From Isoetes taiwanensis (taxonomy: Eukaryota; Streptophyta; Lycopodiopsida; Isoetales; Isoetaceae): a DNA stretch of 64,000 nt. Location of the stretch: contig JAJEKV010000062.1 in NCBI GenBank assembly GCA_021234155.1, forward strand, positions 3,257,305-3,321,304, written 5' to 3'. The position numbers were made by a program, and so were the translations under genes. The notes under the pieces are model-generated. The model was not told the DNA's origin and made no database searches. It saw nothing but the letters and a program-made list of their open reading frames with translations. This document shows, in pieces, positions 55,009-64,000 of this stretch (the first letter of the stretch is position 1; each line of letters opens with the position of its first letter).

Positions 55009-55603
55009 TGTTAGTCCTGCGGCCTCCCGGTACGTGGACTATTCATGCATACTGCATGCATCAAGTCAAGGCCAAGGATCCACAATCGCATCGGTCGGGC
55101 CGTCCAAAGGCCCAAATAGACCAAGACGGCCGCAGACCACGCAGTCAACCCCCGCGTCACCGCTACCAAGAGGAGGCGCCAGACAAGTGGCGGCCCGCCA
55201 CCGCCGCCCTAACCACAAGATGATTCCGAGCACTTCAAGAGGCACCACAAGATTCCTCAGAATCAGGCCTCCTTTCTTCGTGAGTCCAAGACCAAATCAC
55301 CGAGTGTCTATATTGGGCCAAAGGCCATTGTACTATATATATGAGTAGAGCTAGTGCTCTAGTTTTTAGATGAGTTTTGAGTCTTGTCTCATTTCAGTTT
55401 TCTCTCGACTGCGAGAGCTTATGTATCTTCATTGACATCAAGGAAGCTCATTATTGTGATCTCATTGTTCTCTTTTGTTTTCTTTTCTCTTTTCCTTGTC
55501 TTTCTTGCAAATCTCAAGTGACATAGTCCCCCTGATTCTCCTTAGATCCAAGGGTCCTCACAGAGGGTCGCCTTGGCAGAGTTCCCAACCCGCACCCCAA
55601 ACA
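55009..55603 (+). repeat. Gypsy 3' LTR
   Basis: 595 bp, TGTTAGTCCT to CCAAACA, with a TATA-like ACTATATATATGAG at ~55331. It is followed by AATTA (55604-55608), matching the bases before the LTR at 20596. Confidence 0.92.
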
Positions 55604-56180
55604 AATTAAAAGTGGGGAATCTCTAGAATATAAAATTGAATAGTACATGAAAGCTACATCTAAAATAAGAAGTATATTAATCATATAGTCTTTCGAGTCA
55701 AAAGGAATTGTCATGATGACAAAACCTTGCGGTTTAGAATTGTTCTAAATAATTTGGTAACCCATCGCTTAGGGATAGATATGTTAAACATGATAGCTAC
55801 ACCCATCATAGACGTTAAATATGTTAACTAAGGCTAGTAAATTAATGCGTTAAATAAAAAAAGCATATAACCTCTTAAGGTAGATAGAATAGCTATGATG
55901 TGAGGCACAACATCAATTGGGGGGTGCATTGGATAACGCCATTGGAGAGGTGTGGAACCATTTTCTTATGAAGAAAGTGGAAGCTCAATCTTAGGACCGA
56001 ACCTACCTGCATCTTAGAGATTGAATCGCCATCAAATTAGTCGACCCTTAGAATAGAGTTCCTTCCGCATGTAGCCAAAGCAGATGGAGCGTAAGATGGA
56101 TAGATGCTTAATGTCCATGTGACTTTCAGCATGCAAGACTGATGCAGTAGCCAACTGCACCAAAGTGGGGGGCGGGGGGC
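55604..56180. repeat. Right flank of the gypsy element (second copy at 21187)
   Basis: Near-identical to 21187-21771. Here the sequence continues past GGGGGGC into unique DNA (GAATGAATGG), so this is the original location and the upstream block the copy (inference). Confidence 0.9.
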
Positions 56181-56337
56181 GAATGAATGGAAGCAATGTA
56201 ATGGCCAAGTCGTCTCCAAATTAGTCGACACCGGCTCAATAGAGGGATGTATTCTAGCCTTAACGGGTGCAATAGCTAAGGTGGGGAGAGGCTTTGCATC
56301 TAAGTGTAGATAGAATTCATGATGGGAAAAGCATAAT

Positions 56338-57030
56338 CACTACTACAGAAGAGGCCATTTGCGACGTCTTAGCGACGTAATTAGGACATCAGACGTCGCA
56401 TGCACATGTTTTAATCACGTTTCCCCGCACGTCGCAAACGACGTCGCCGTGGATTCGTCGCAGCGCGATGTCACGTCGCAGGTGCAACATATGATCGACG
56501 TCTGTGACGTTCCACACACGTTTCTGATATGTTGTTGAGACGTTTTATTAACGTTGCTTATATGTTTGTGTGATGTTCTCGTAACGTCACATAATACTCT
56601 CAGAAACTGTCACATCAACGACGTGCTTTCGACGTCACCTGCGTTTTTCTCACGTCTTTAAGATGTGGCTTGTAAGTCACAAAAACGTGGCAAATACATC
56701 GCAGGAACGTCGCTGGTATGTTTCCAACATGTTCCTTATATGCTTCAAATACGTTGTCTTTACGTCCCAAATACGTGGCAATTATGTTTTATTCATGTGT
56801 TATTTTTATTTTATTATTTGAATGTCAAATATTTGTGGGCATGCCACGTGGCTTTTACTAATGACGTTTAGTGACGTCTTATTGACGTAAGTTAGACGTC
56901 GCTAAGCACCTTGCAAGCATGTTGCATTTACGTCCTTTTTTTTGTTTTTTTTTTTTTTTTTAAATTAATCCCATGACGTTTTCTTGCGACGCACGGCGTA
57001 TATGACATGTTTTTGTTGCGACGTATATTA
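56338..57030. repeat. CACTA subterminal repeat field
   Basis: Many ACGTC/GACGT/CGTCGC words occur in both orientations, such as GCGACGTC, AACGACGTCGC, CACGTCGCAG and GACGTCTTATTGACGT. In CACTA elements such subterminal motifs bind the accessory DNA-binding protein. Confidence 0.75.
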
Positions 57031-57716
57031 ATTTTAATAAAAAAAAGAAATTAATACAAAAATCACAATTACAAAGAATATTCATATATAAAAACAGAAA
57101 ATCGATATATTAATATTATGTCACGTACAATAGAAACATATATGTCATGAAGATAATCATATGCAAAATAAAAATACTAAAGGTTAAAAGAAGTCACCAT
57201 GTTTATAAGACTTGTTTGTTCAAAGGGAGCAATTGTAGATAAAACTTGTTCTTGTCGCATTGCACTCTCTAGAGCTTTTCTGTGCTTGGGATTGAGAACC
57301 CGTGGGTCAGATCGAATATCCTACAAGAGGTGACATCACACATTTTCAAATTAACAATAGAAGAAAAAGAAGAGCATTAAACCATCATCCAATTAAATTG
57401 GGATTATGTCAACTCCAAAATCACGCCAACCTGCTATTGTCTTCTAGGGGGTTTTTGTTTTTTTTAATCTTTTTTTTTTGGACTTCAAAAATAACATAAG
57501 GTTGCGATTCACGTGTGACGTTTCATATGCGAATTGAAATATGCAAAAATGAAGAGCAAGTTGCTAACATAGATGAGACCAAAATTGAAGAGCATTAGAT
57601 GATAATATTAGGTTTGATAATAACAGATTGCATTATTTGCGAGGCAATTCCAGACTCGAAATTATCGATACATGGCACAAATATCATACAAAAATATCAT
57701 ATATTCCAATAAAACA
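57031..57716. other. AT-rich 3' flank of the HAD gene
   Basis: No gene. AT-rich with T-runs near 57439-57480. It would hold the 3' UTR of the minus-strand HAD gene. Confidence 0.4.
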
Positions 57717-58350
57717 TTAAGGGATCAATCCATGTTTTTCCACGTGTTTAACAAGATGTGGTTCCATGTCAGCTGTTCTATCCAGTTCTGGGTATGAATC
57801 TAACACTTCACCCACCGTCATCCCCATAGCCAAATTATGCATAATAGACACAAACTTCACCGTAAAATCATCATCTGTAAAAGTTTTTGGATCGTAAGAT
57901 GGTGGATTCAGGGCCTGTGTTTGATTGTAGAAGCATTTGAGAGCATCATCATCCACTATGATTATATCATCCTTATTCTCGATACCAAGTTCGTCCATCA
58001 TGTTACTCAAGTGTTTGATGAAGATAGGCTTGCCTGTTGGATCCTTGGGATTAGTGAACTTCACACATTTGTTCTGATCCCAAAAGGTCAACCAATGTCT
58101 ACGCATTTCCCCCAGTGCCTCCAAAGTATCCTTGATGTTCCTTAGTTCCATGGATGACCAAATACCAACTCGAAATAACCTAAATGCCTCATCTAGTATC
58201 TCCTTCAAGCGCGTCAGGATAGATCCACTTGGTGTTTGATTCTACCGGTGTCCGATGAAACCGTTCTCTAGCCACTTTATTTTTCTAAAAGTCTTGCAAA
58301 GGACTCCGCTTAGGTCTAACACCACAACCTTCTTAGAAACGCAATGGAAG
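57717..58350 (-). pseudogene. FCP1/NIF-like HAD phosphatase domain (right-edge element)
   Basis: A TTTCAG acceptor at 58351 precedes the exon. Motif I reads KKVVVLDLSGVLCKTFRK (~58337-58284). One in-frame TAG follows (~58243), then LKEILDEAFRLFRVGIWSSM, WLTFWDQNKCVK, IKHLSNMMDELG, DDIIIVDDDALKCFYN (second acidic motif), MTVGEVLDSYPEL and a C-terminus GLIP. VGIWSS, WDQ, DD and the NLA-xVxEVL tail are hallmarks of plant FCP1/NIF-like HAD phosphatases. The second motif-I Asp is Ser. The stop is the only break seen, so decay is recent. It shares IIxDDxAxKCxxN and VLxxYPxL with the domain at 50700-51529. Confidence 0.85.
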
Positions 58351-58404
58351 CTGAAACATCAAACATGTATCCGGGTCGGAAGATACGATAACACAAACAA
58401 TACA

Positions 58405-58543
58405 AACGCCAAGCCGTGATTTGAAATAGTCATAACCAAATCGCTACGGCGCGGATTTAGTTTGACAACTAAAAATAATCAAAGCACGCCTGGCGCGATT
58501 TAATTCAAAGGTAATACAAATTAAATCACGCGTGGCGCGATTT
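58405..58543. repeat. TCACGC palindromes in the predicted intron before the HAD exon
   Basis: Copies start at ~58405, 58438, 58481 and 58523, for example AAATCACGCGTGGCGCGATT and AAAGCACGCCTGGCGCGATT. Arms are AATCACGCC / GGCGTGATT with small variations. They lie just upstream (minus sense) of the HAD exon. Confidence 0.8.
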
Positions 58544-58881
58544 CGTGGGCAAGGCCATACCTATCATCTTCGGGCCACATCTATCGGGCCATTCTCCCTC
58601 CCTCACACCCTTTAATCTTCGCTTCTTCTTCCTCTCGACCAAGTTAGAATTGTTATTTTCTATTAGTTCCACAAGTCCTTCACAACCGACATTATTTTAC
58701 TATTGATTTGGCAAACCCGCGGAATCACTAGAGCCGCTTTCGTTGCCTTCATTTTCGGTTTCCCCACTAATTACTTCATTGTTAACCCGTGAATCTACTC
58801 TGTTGTTGCTTGCATCACCCACAATGTGGGCAAAAATATTCCCTAAGTTCGGCCGCCATCACAAGATTTTGAGCAGCCGGT

Positions 58882-59700
58882 TTAGCAAATTATTTGTTCA
58901 TTATCGCTTTCCTTTATCGGTCGCAGATTACTAGGTCCCTCACCGTATAACGCCCACTTTCGAATTGACAAGTCTACGAGACTTTGATTGCCGATGATTT
59001 CAGTTGCCATAAGGGCCTTTAGGAGACTTGGCAAGCACATGCATGAGGAATGGTTCAAGAAAGTCTTTGGCCCCGCTTCATCACTCACAAAGCAAAGACA
59101 TCTTCTTGCACCCATAAGAGCCTCTCGCAATATAACCTCCAACATGAAGCTCCAAGCAGTTGTATCAATTGGAGCAAATGCCTCGACGAGGTAAGCAGCC
59201 ATGACGGGGGAAATCCATTTTTATTTAAGGGGCCCTTCTCCTTAGTTTGCAGCTCGTACTTGATTTCCCCACTTAGGAGGGGGTCCCGATCCTCATCCTC
59301 TTCCTCGACTCATCCTGTTCTCGACCGATCCCCGATCCGTATGAAAGAATATAGTTCTTAAGTCCGACCATCTAGAAGAAAACATTCCCATGCACCGCTA
59401 TTGTCACCCTTTGGCCTTAGCGATATCATATTCCTCGTCTGACAGCATGGATATCATAATAAAGATGACATGTGCCATCTTCCGTTCTGTTCGCAGCTCA
59501 TTATCCTTAACATCATATATTAGGCATCCCTCCCTAATAACTTTGAGGCACTCCAAATCATGAGCAGCGGATAGTGCATGCAGATGTGACTCACCAGAAG
59601 GACAAACGATGACAATAGTGAAGGACCTCTCAGCCATCAATCCTATACACCGGTAAAGAAGTCAGCCAGTCCTTCTGGTTCATGCCCATATCTCCTCTCC
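58882..59700 (-). pseudogene. Right-edge element: coding region upstream of the HAD exon
   Basis: In minus order: LFVLDSRGGRGDMGMNQKDW (~59730-59670), RSFTIVIVCPSGESHLHALS and KMAHVIFIMISMLSDEEYDI (59640-59404), a broken acidic piece, then AYLVEAFAPIDTTAWSFMLE and VILREALMGARRCLCFVSDE (59202-59080). The last block has the same hydrophobic layout as the methyltransferase-like block of the 12.6-kb transposon (50 kb), and the same place just before the HAD exon, but few identical residues. The function is unknown. Confidence 0.35.
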
Positions 59701-59889
59701 CACCCCTGCTGTCCAACACAAAGAGTGATATATTTTTAAGGCTAGAAGTTGATTCTGGTAAGAGACCTTTGTACCCAATGGAGACTCAATAATCGGATGT
59801 AGCCGTCCTTCTCCAAGAATCTTCTTCACAAGGGCCACTTTTCTTCTCAACTCCTACCAAGACTTAGGGGTAGAGTCTCCTTATGTTTT

Positions 59890-60360
59890 GTATTTTTAGC
59901 CTTCCAATTCTTTAGGAAGTCCTTTGACCGTAATACAAACTTTTTGATGTCATCATTCGACCTTGTATTTGTCCAAAGAATCCAATTTCGGATAATGCCA
60001 CATCCCCCGATAGCCTTTGTAACTCAAATCCCTACAAATGACTTCATTGTATGTACATCCTTCACATGGTCGCAAAAGACTCAACGGCGACATCCTATCC
60101 TTAGTGAAAGCACTCTTCTTGTATAAGACTTCCTTCTTTAAGCACCGGTCTAAAACCCAAATGGTCTCAAATGCGTCTAGCCCCCGAAGTCTTTCTCATC
60201 TCTCGTCACATTCAAGTCAAAGATGCTTACATCAACAGAGGCACCCTACCCATAGTATCCGGCGGCTTCCTTTGTGCATAAGCGCCCTAGAATTCATTCC
60301 ACTTTTGCCATACTTTGCATCCTTACAAAACACAATCTTATACGAGTCTGTTGGACCTGA
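59890..60360 (-). pseudogene. Right-edge element: further coding remnant
   Basis: Minus-strand reading gives PTDSYKIVFCKDAKYGKSGM (~60355) and later RNWILWTNTRSNDDIKKFVL (~59990-59930), separated by stops. It is in order with the HAD gene and may be an upstream exon. Not recognised. Confidence 0.25.
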
Positions 60361-60611
60361 CCGCTAGATGAGCTTTAAGGATCCGCAATGTCATCACCAC
60401 CTTTTTCTTTGATTTTCTTGCAGTTTTCTTCTTCTCCTCAGATAATTGTTCTCCATGACAGTCCGCCTCCAGCAGCTTTGAAAGCCTCGGGGACTTTGAC
60501 CCTGCCCTGCGGTGGGTAATGGTAAACCATGGCGCGGGCGCAGGCGCAGCTTGCTCCACGCATGGACCGCCAAAAGTACGTGCATTGAATCAAGATCGAG
60601 AGACAAGAAAC

Positions 60612-60890
60612 ACACACCGGGCGATTTCAATAGAAAAGATCAACCTCAAAGCACGCTCGGGCGTGAAATGAATTAAATAACATTGCAATTCACGCCAGCG
60701 TTGAATCGGTTGAATTCACGCCAGCGTGATTTCAAATGAATTGAAATCACGCCAGCGCAGCTCAAATCAAATCAATTCACACCGGTGTGCTTTAACATTT
60801 CACCGGCCCGAATTGGTTTGATTTGAAAGCACGCCGGGCGTGATTTGGTTTCATTACAGAAATCACGCCCGCATGAATTGGTTTCATTTG
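60612..60890. repeat. Cluster of TCACGCC palindromes
   Basis: Copies start at ~60612, 60648, 60687, 60713, 60744, 60774, 60826 and 60860, spaced 26-52 bp, for example GAATTCACGCCAGCGTGATT and AAAGCACGCCGGGCGTGATT. Gaps share GGTTTGATTTGA / GGTTTCATTTGA words. Confidence 0.85.
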
Positions 60891-61429
60891 AATGAATGAC
60901 TCATGGAATATGAAAGTGCTAACATCCTAATACAGTTAGTTACCTTTTGTATAAAAATATCTTCCCCATTTCATTCAAAGTTGCACTAATCTCAGCCAAA
61001 TCTGCAGGTGAAGTATTGGCATCCAAGATACGACACCTCCTATACGCATAGTGATTGTAGAACGCTGTTTTGGCCCTGCTTTGTTCTCGGCCGCCGATGA
61101 GGGCCTTCTCGTGCCTCAACAGACGTCACTGCCCGCCGATGACGGCGCAATTTAATGTTATCCTTTGACATTAACTCCTCGGTTCGGCCCACTCGGCGGG
61201 CTTGTTCGAGATCATATCCCAAGGTAACACATCCTCACGGCATAGGCATTTGACCGGATTACTAATCATGCTCAACAATCTCCATGGCATGTGTTTGGAT
61301 CATATCTTCGCTAACATAAATGGAGCTAGGTGAACGGATGAGGGACTTCACATGGATCTGAAAAGTTTCCTTAAGACCCAATGGATAATGGTCGCATATT
61401 TATTTATTCGCTTTGTTCATGGCCTCTAG

Positions 61430-61819
61430 TCACCACCCCGCCCCCGTTTCATTCTCAAAAAATGTGTTTCTCCATGCCTTCCGACAACGCAGTTGAACAT
61501 GCTTCCCTAGATCTAGGACCCTCCTAGAAGCTTTCAAGTCGGCTAATTCCCTAGCTTGCTGCACATAGTGACTTGTCAGTTTGTTTAGTGAACATGCCTC
61601 TACGCACACCGTAACCCCTTGGCAAATAGATATTGGCGTAATCGCTACATTGGTTGGCCAACCATATTTAAAACATGTCTCACCGCTCACATCCGTCTTC
61701 ATGAACGTATCCTTGTATGCGAGAGCTCTACAAAGGAGTAAGTCCGAAAGCGAGATCTTTCTTTTGCTTATGTGTAATCTCCAAGAGCAATTTGCGCTTG
61801 GTGTCATCCTCTTCCTCAC
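61430..61819 (-). pseudogene. Right-edge element: 129-codon open segment
   Basis: Reads ISLSDLLLCRALAYKDTFMK, then GWPTNVAITPISICQGVTVC, then HYVQQARELADLKASRRVLD. Same strand as the HAD gene and in order with it. No known domain recognised. Confidence 0.3.
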
Positions 61820-61968
61820 AAGAGATTAGGATCCCTTGTTTGGCCATCTTGTTCCGCTTCCCTTTTCCTCGAGAAGAGAGTTAAGTCGAGCTTGCCATTT
61901 GTCTTGGCAAGGTCAACGCGTTACCACTCTAAGCACCCTCGCCCATTTCCTCTTCAGGCAGGTGGTGG

Positions 61969-62107
61969 GTCGGTGGTTGCTATAAGAATCGGCCCTTCAT
62001 CATCTAAGGTGAGATCATATGGTACTGCATCCGGGTCGCCTCGCCCTCGCTTTCTTGGCGTGATTAGAACCCGAATTAATAGGGTTTTCTTCCTCTTGGG
62101 CGCGCAA
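61969..62107 (-). pseudogene. Right-edge element: basic/acidic exon-like segment
   Basis: The minus strand reads APKRKKTLLIRVLITPRKRG, then DPDAVPYDLTLDDEGPILIA, ending PPPA and a stop. A basic patch like a nuclear localisation signal is followed by an acidic stretch. It may be an N-terminal exon of the HAD gene (inference). Confidence 0.3.
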
Positions 62108-62146
62108 AAGAAGATGAGCACTTTTAGAGTACTTTTCAGAAGAAGA

Positions 62147-62236
62147 GATCACGCCATGCGTTTTAAACCTAAATTAGTACAAATCACGCTTTGCGTGTTG
62201 GTAGCTCTATTATTGACCATGCTATGCGTGAATTTG
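62147..62236. repeat. Three TCACGC/GCGTG palindromes
   Basis: GATCACGCCATGCGTTTTAA, AAATCACGCTTTGCGTGTT and ACCATGCTATGCGTGAATTT start at ~62147, 62180 and 62216, spaced 33-36 bp. Same family as at 58405 and 60612. Confidence 0.75.
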
Positions 62237-64000
62237 AAACTAAATTATTTTGCATCTACATTTTAAGCTACATACCCTTCATGAATCCATATTTCACAAT
62301 CGCTTAACCTCATTGAACATTGCTATCTCCAACCGCCTAACACCGCTATATTCTATATATAAAAACAGAGCAAAATTATGTTCTACAAAACGGACAATCG
62401 AGCATTAATCGATGGTAATACTTAAAAATTCATGCAAAGCATAATAACTCAAACTCATGCAAAGCATATTAACTCAAGGCAAGGAAATATCTCAAATTCA
62501 AGCAAGCATAATACTCTCCACAAAGGTGTATTCTCGTGGCAAATTAAATACCTTGAATAGGGTTCTCGTGTATTCTGTATTCTCGATCAACGCCCTCCGA
62601 AACTTAAGAAGAGCCGGTTTTAGAGATTGCTCTTCCACCGCTTCCTCGGCCCCCGGTCCGCCGACCTCGATTCGTTTTAGAAGACATCTCCTGAGTCGCC
62701 CTAGTAACACGCCGGAAGGTCGCTTGATACGGCGCCGAGCCGCTTTCAAGAAATAGCTTTTTCTACCAGACGAAATAGAGAAATTTGAATTTCAAGAAAA
62801 CACAAAATGCGCTTTGAAATATTCTTGACACATACAAATAATAATGACGAAGACCCGTCCACCGACTTCTTTCATTAAGTTTTTAAAACCAATCTACCCA
62901 AAAAGTATCCGTCAAATTTATCCCGCCTAAACGTAGTTAACCTAATCTTTCTTCTAATTGAATTTTCCGACCGCCGAAGTTTCCATAGCGCCGCGGATTT
63001 CGGTGAACTCGAATCGGGCTACTCAAGAATGGCTACAATTCTGGTAAGCATCTCATTCCTATAGCTTGTACAATAATTTCCGAGAAAGGTGTCCTCAATA
63101 GGCAATTGTCCGCAGGTGTTGAAGATGAATGTTTCATGTTAACTACAAATCGAAAAAAAGGAAAGTAGGATTATGCAAGATCGACTCCATCGATCCGACG
63201 CAAACCGCCATGGAATTCGCCGGGGATAAGTATGTCCGAAGTTACAAAGATTAATCTTCGCTGCGCTACGATGAAGCTTTACCGCAGATACACCGGGGGG
63301 GATAAGTGTTGGAACATTTGTTGCATGGCCAAGAAACCGCTTAAAAAGGTATGTAACATGTATTACATTGTAGAAATATAGAAGTAGACAAAATTTGTTG
63401 TATTCATTGGAAAAAGTTTACAATTGTATATAATCTGGATAAACCGGATCAACCGGACAAAATCCCGGACCTCTTGTTTCAAGCCCGGCCATCGAGTAGC
63501 CGGGCTATCGATACTCCCATTTCCATAGGCAAGGCATAGTGAACTAATCGGGTAAAACCCCAAAAAAAACACCGCTCTAGCTCCACCTCCCACTTTGCTC
63601 CACCTCCACCTCCTCCTCCTCCTCTGCTCCACCTCCTGCTCCATTGGTTGAACCTCCAATGCATCGTTATAACGCTGGTAGTGGTTCCATTGGTTGAGCC
63701 ATCTCCATTGCATCGTTATCTGCTTTGTGGTAGTGGTTCGTGTTGGGGCATCCGGGGCATAGAGGCTAACCACTAAGAAACGCAATGGCTCCTCATTTTG
63801 AATCTCGAAATGACGGATCACGAGATTCACTCTCGATCAATGCATGTAATGTGCATTCTCCGGTGATTAGATAAGAGGGCCAGCCTCCCTATGCGTTGCA
63901 AGGGCCCCCGAGCCCGCATCTATCATTGCCCTGCAGCTTCTGCTGCCATCATCATTACTTGATCCAAGTACTCCGGGGGTTGCAAGACCGGGTGCTCCAA
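62237..64000. other. Right end of window, nothing firm
   Basis: A minus-strand frame at 63830-63363 (RHFEIQNEEPLRFLVVSLYA; Arg/Gly-rich later) and plus-strand ATGGCTACAATTCTG/GTAAGC at 63029 are exon-like but unsupported. A CTCCAC/CTCCTC microsatellite lies at ~63596-63645. Confidence 0.3.

Larger units (their letters stand above)
20596..55603 (+). mobile_element. Ty3/gypsy retrotransposon with extra 3' ORF, split by nested insertions
   Basis: The outer LTRs (20596-21186 and 55009-55603) start TGTTAGTCCT and end CCCCAAACA. The base pairs outside them are AATTA on both sides (20591-20595 and 55604-55608), a perfect 5-bp target duplication. Between them lie PBS, gag, protease, RT, RNase H, integrase and an extra ORF, all on the plus strand in standard order, then a polypurine tract. 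Three younger elements interrupt it: 23102-33203, 38152-38473 and 40153-52793. The 5' side is odd: 585 bp of the right flank and a second LTR tail lie between the first LTR and the PBS. Several stops and frameshifts make it non-autonomous. Confidence 0.8.
56338..64000. mobile_element. CACTA-like DNA transposon, left part (runs off the window)
   Basis: It begins CACTACTACAGAAGAGGCCA, the typical start of En/Spm (CACTA) elements, followed by a dense field of ACGTCGC/GCGACGT motifs. AAT (56335-56337) would be the 3-bp target site. No inverse end (TAGTAGTG) was found before 64000, so the element is longer than 7.6 kb or lacks its right end here. It holds a minus-strand gene with an FCP1-like HAD domain. 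No TNP2-type transposase was recognised in the visible part. Confidence 0.55.

Overview
The window is repeat-dominated nuclear DNA of a land plant. It holds plant-type Ty1/copia and Ty3/gypsy retrotransposons (one with an extra plant-type ORF after integrase), LINEs, a CACTA-like terminus, MITEs, GT-AG introns and AT-rich spacers. I found no intact host gene. The species cannot be read from the sequence; a large-genome fern or other non-seed plant, or a gymnosperm, fits best (inference).

Layout. 1-3.9 kb: a broken copia element on the minus strand. 3.9-10.5 kb: no gene. 10.5-12.9 kb: a LINE with ORF1 and endonuclease that stops at the start of reverse transcriptase. 13.2-17.6 kb: decayed spacer. 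17.6-20.3 kb: a second, L1-like LINE. 20.6-55.6 kb: one Ty3/gypsy element, swollen to 35 kb by nested insertions. Its LTR at 20596 and its LTR at 55009 are flanked on the outside by the same 5-bp site, AATTA. Its gag is split by a 10.1-kb TIR element (23102-33203) full of tandem and palindromic modules. A 322-bp MITE follows its pol. Its extra ORF is split, exactly in frame, by a 12.6-kb DNA transposon (40153-52793). 56.3 kb to the end: the left terminus of a CACTA-like element that runs out of the window.

The most interesting content is the 12.6-kb transposon and its relative at the right edge. The 12.6-kb element has perfect 25-bp TIRs and a 4-bp CTCC target duplication. Its minus strand carries a broken RNase-H-fold (DUF7869-type) transposase with DKMDxxKT, LDNCWKE and GHTHDDID motifs. 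Its plus strand carries a multi-exon gene ending in a HAD/FCP1-like phosphatase domain. The right-edge element has a related FCP1-like domain at the mirrored position, about 1.4 kb from its visible terminus. Each element has its own family of short palindromes, concentrated in or next to predicted introns of this gene. In one intron eight palindromes are spaced every 56-63 bp.

Almost all coding sequences carry stops or frameshifts. The integrase of the gypsy element and single exons of the HAD gene are the best preserved. All family names come from motifs read by eye; no database search was possible.
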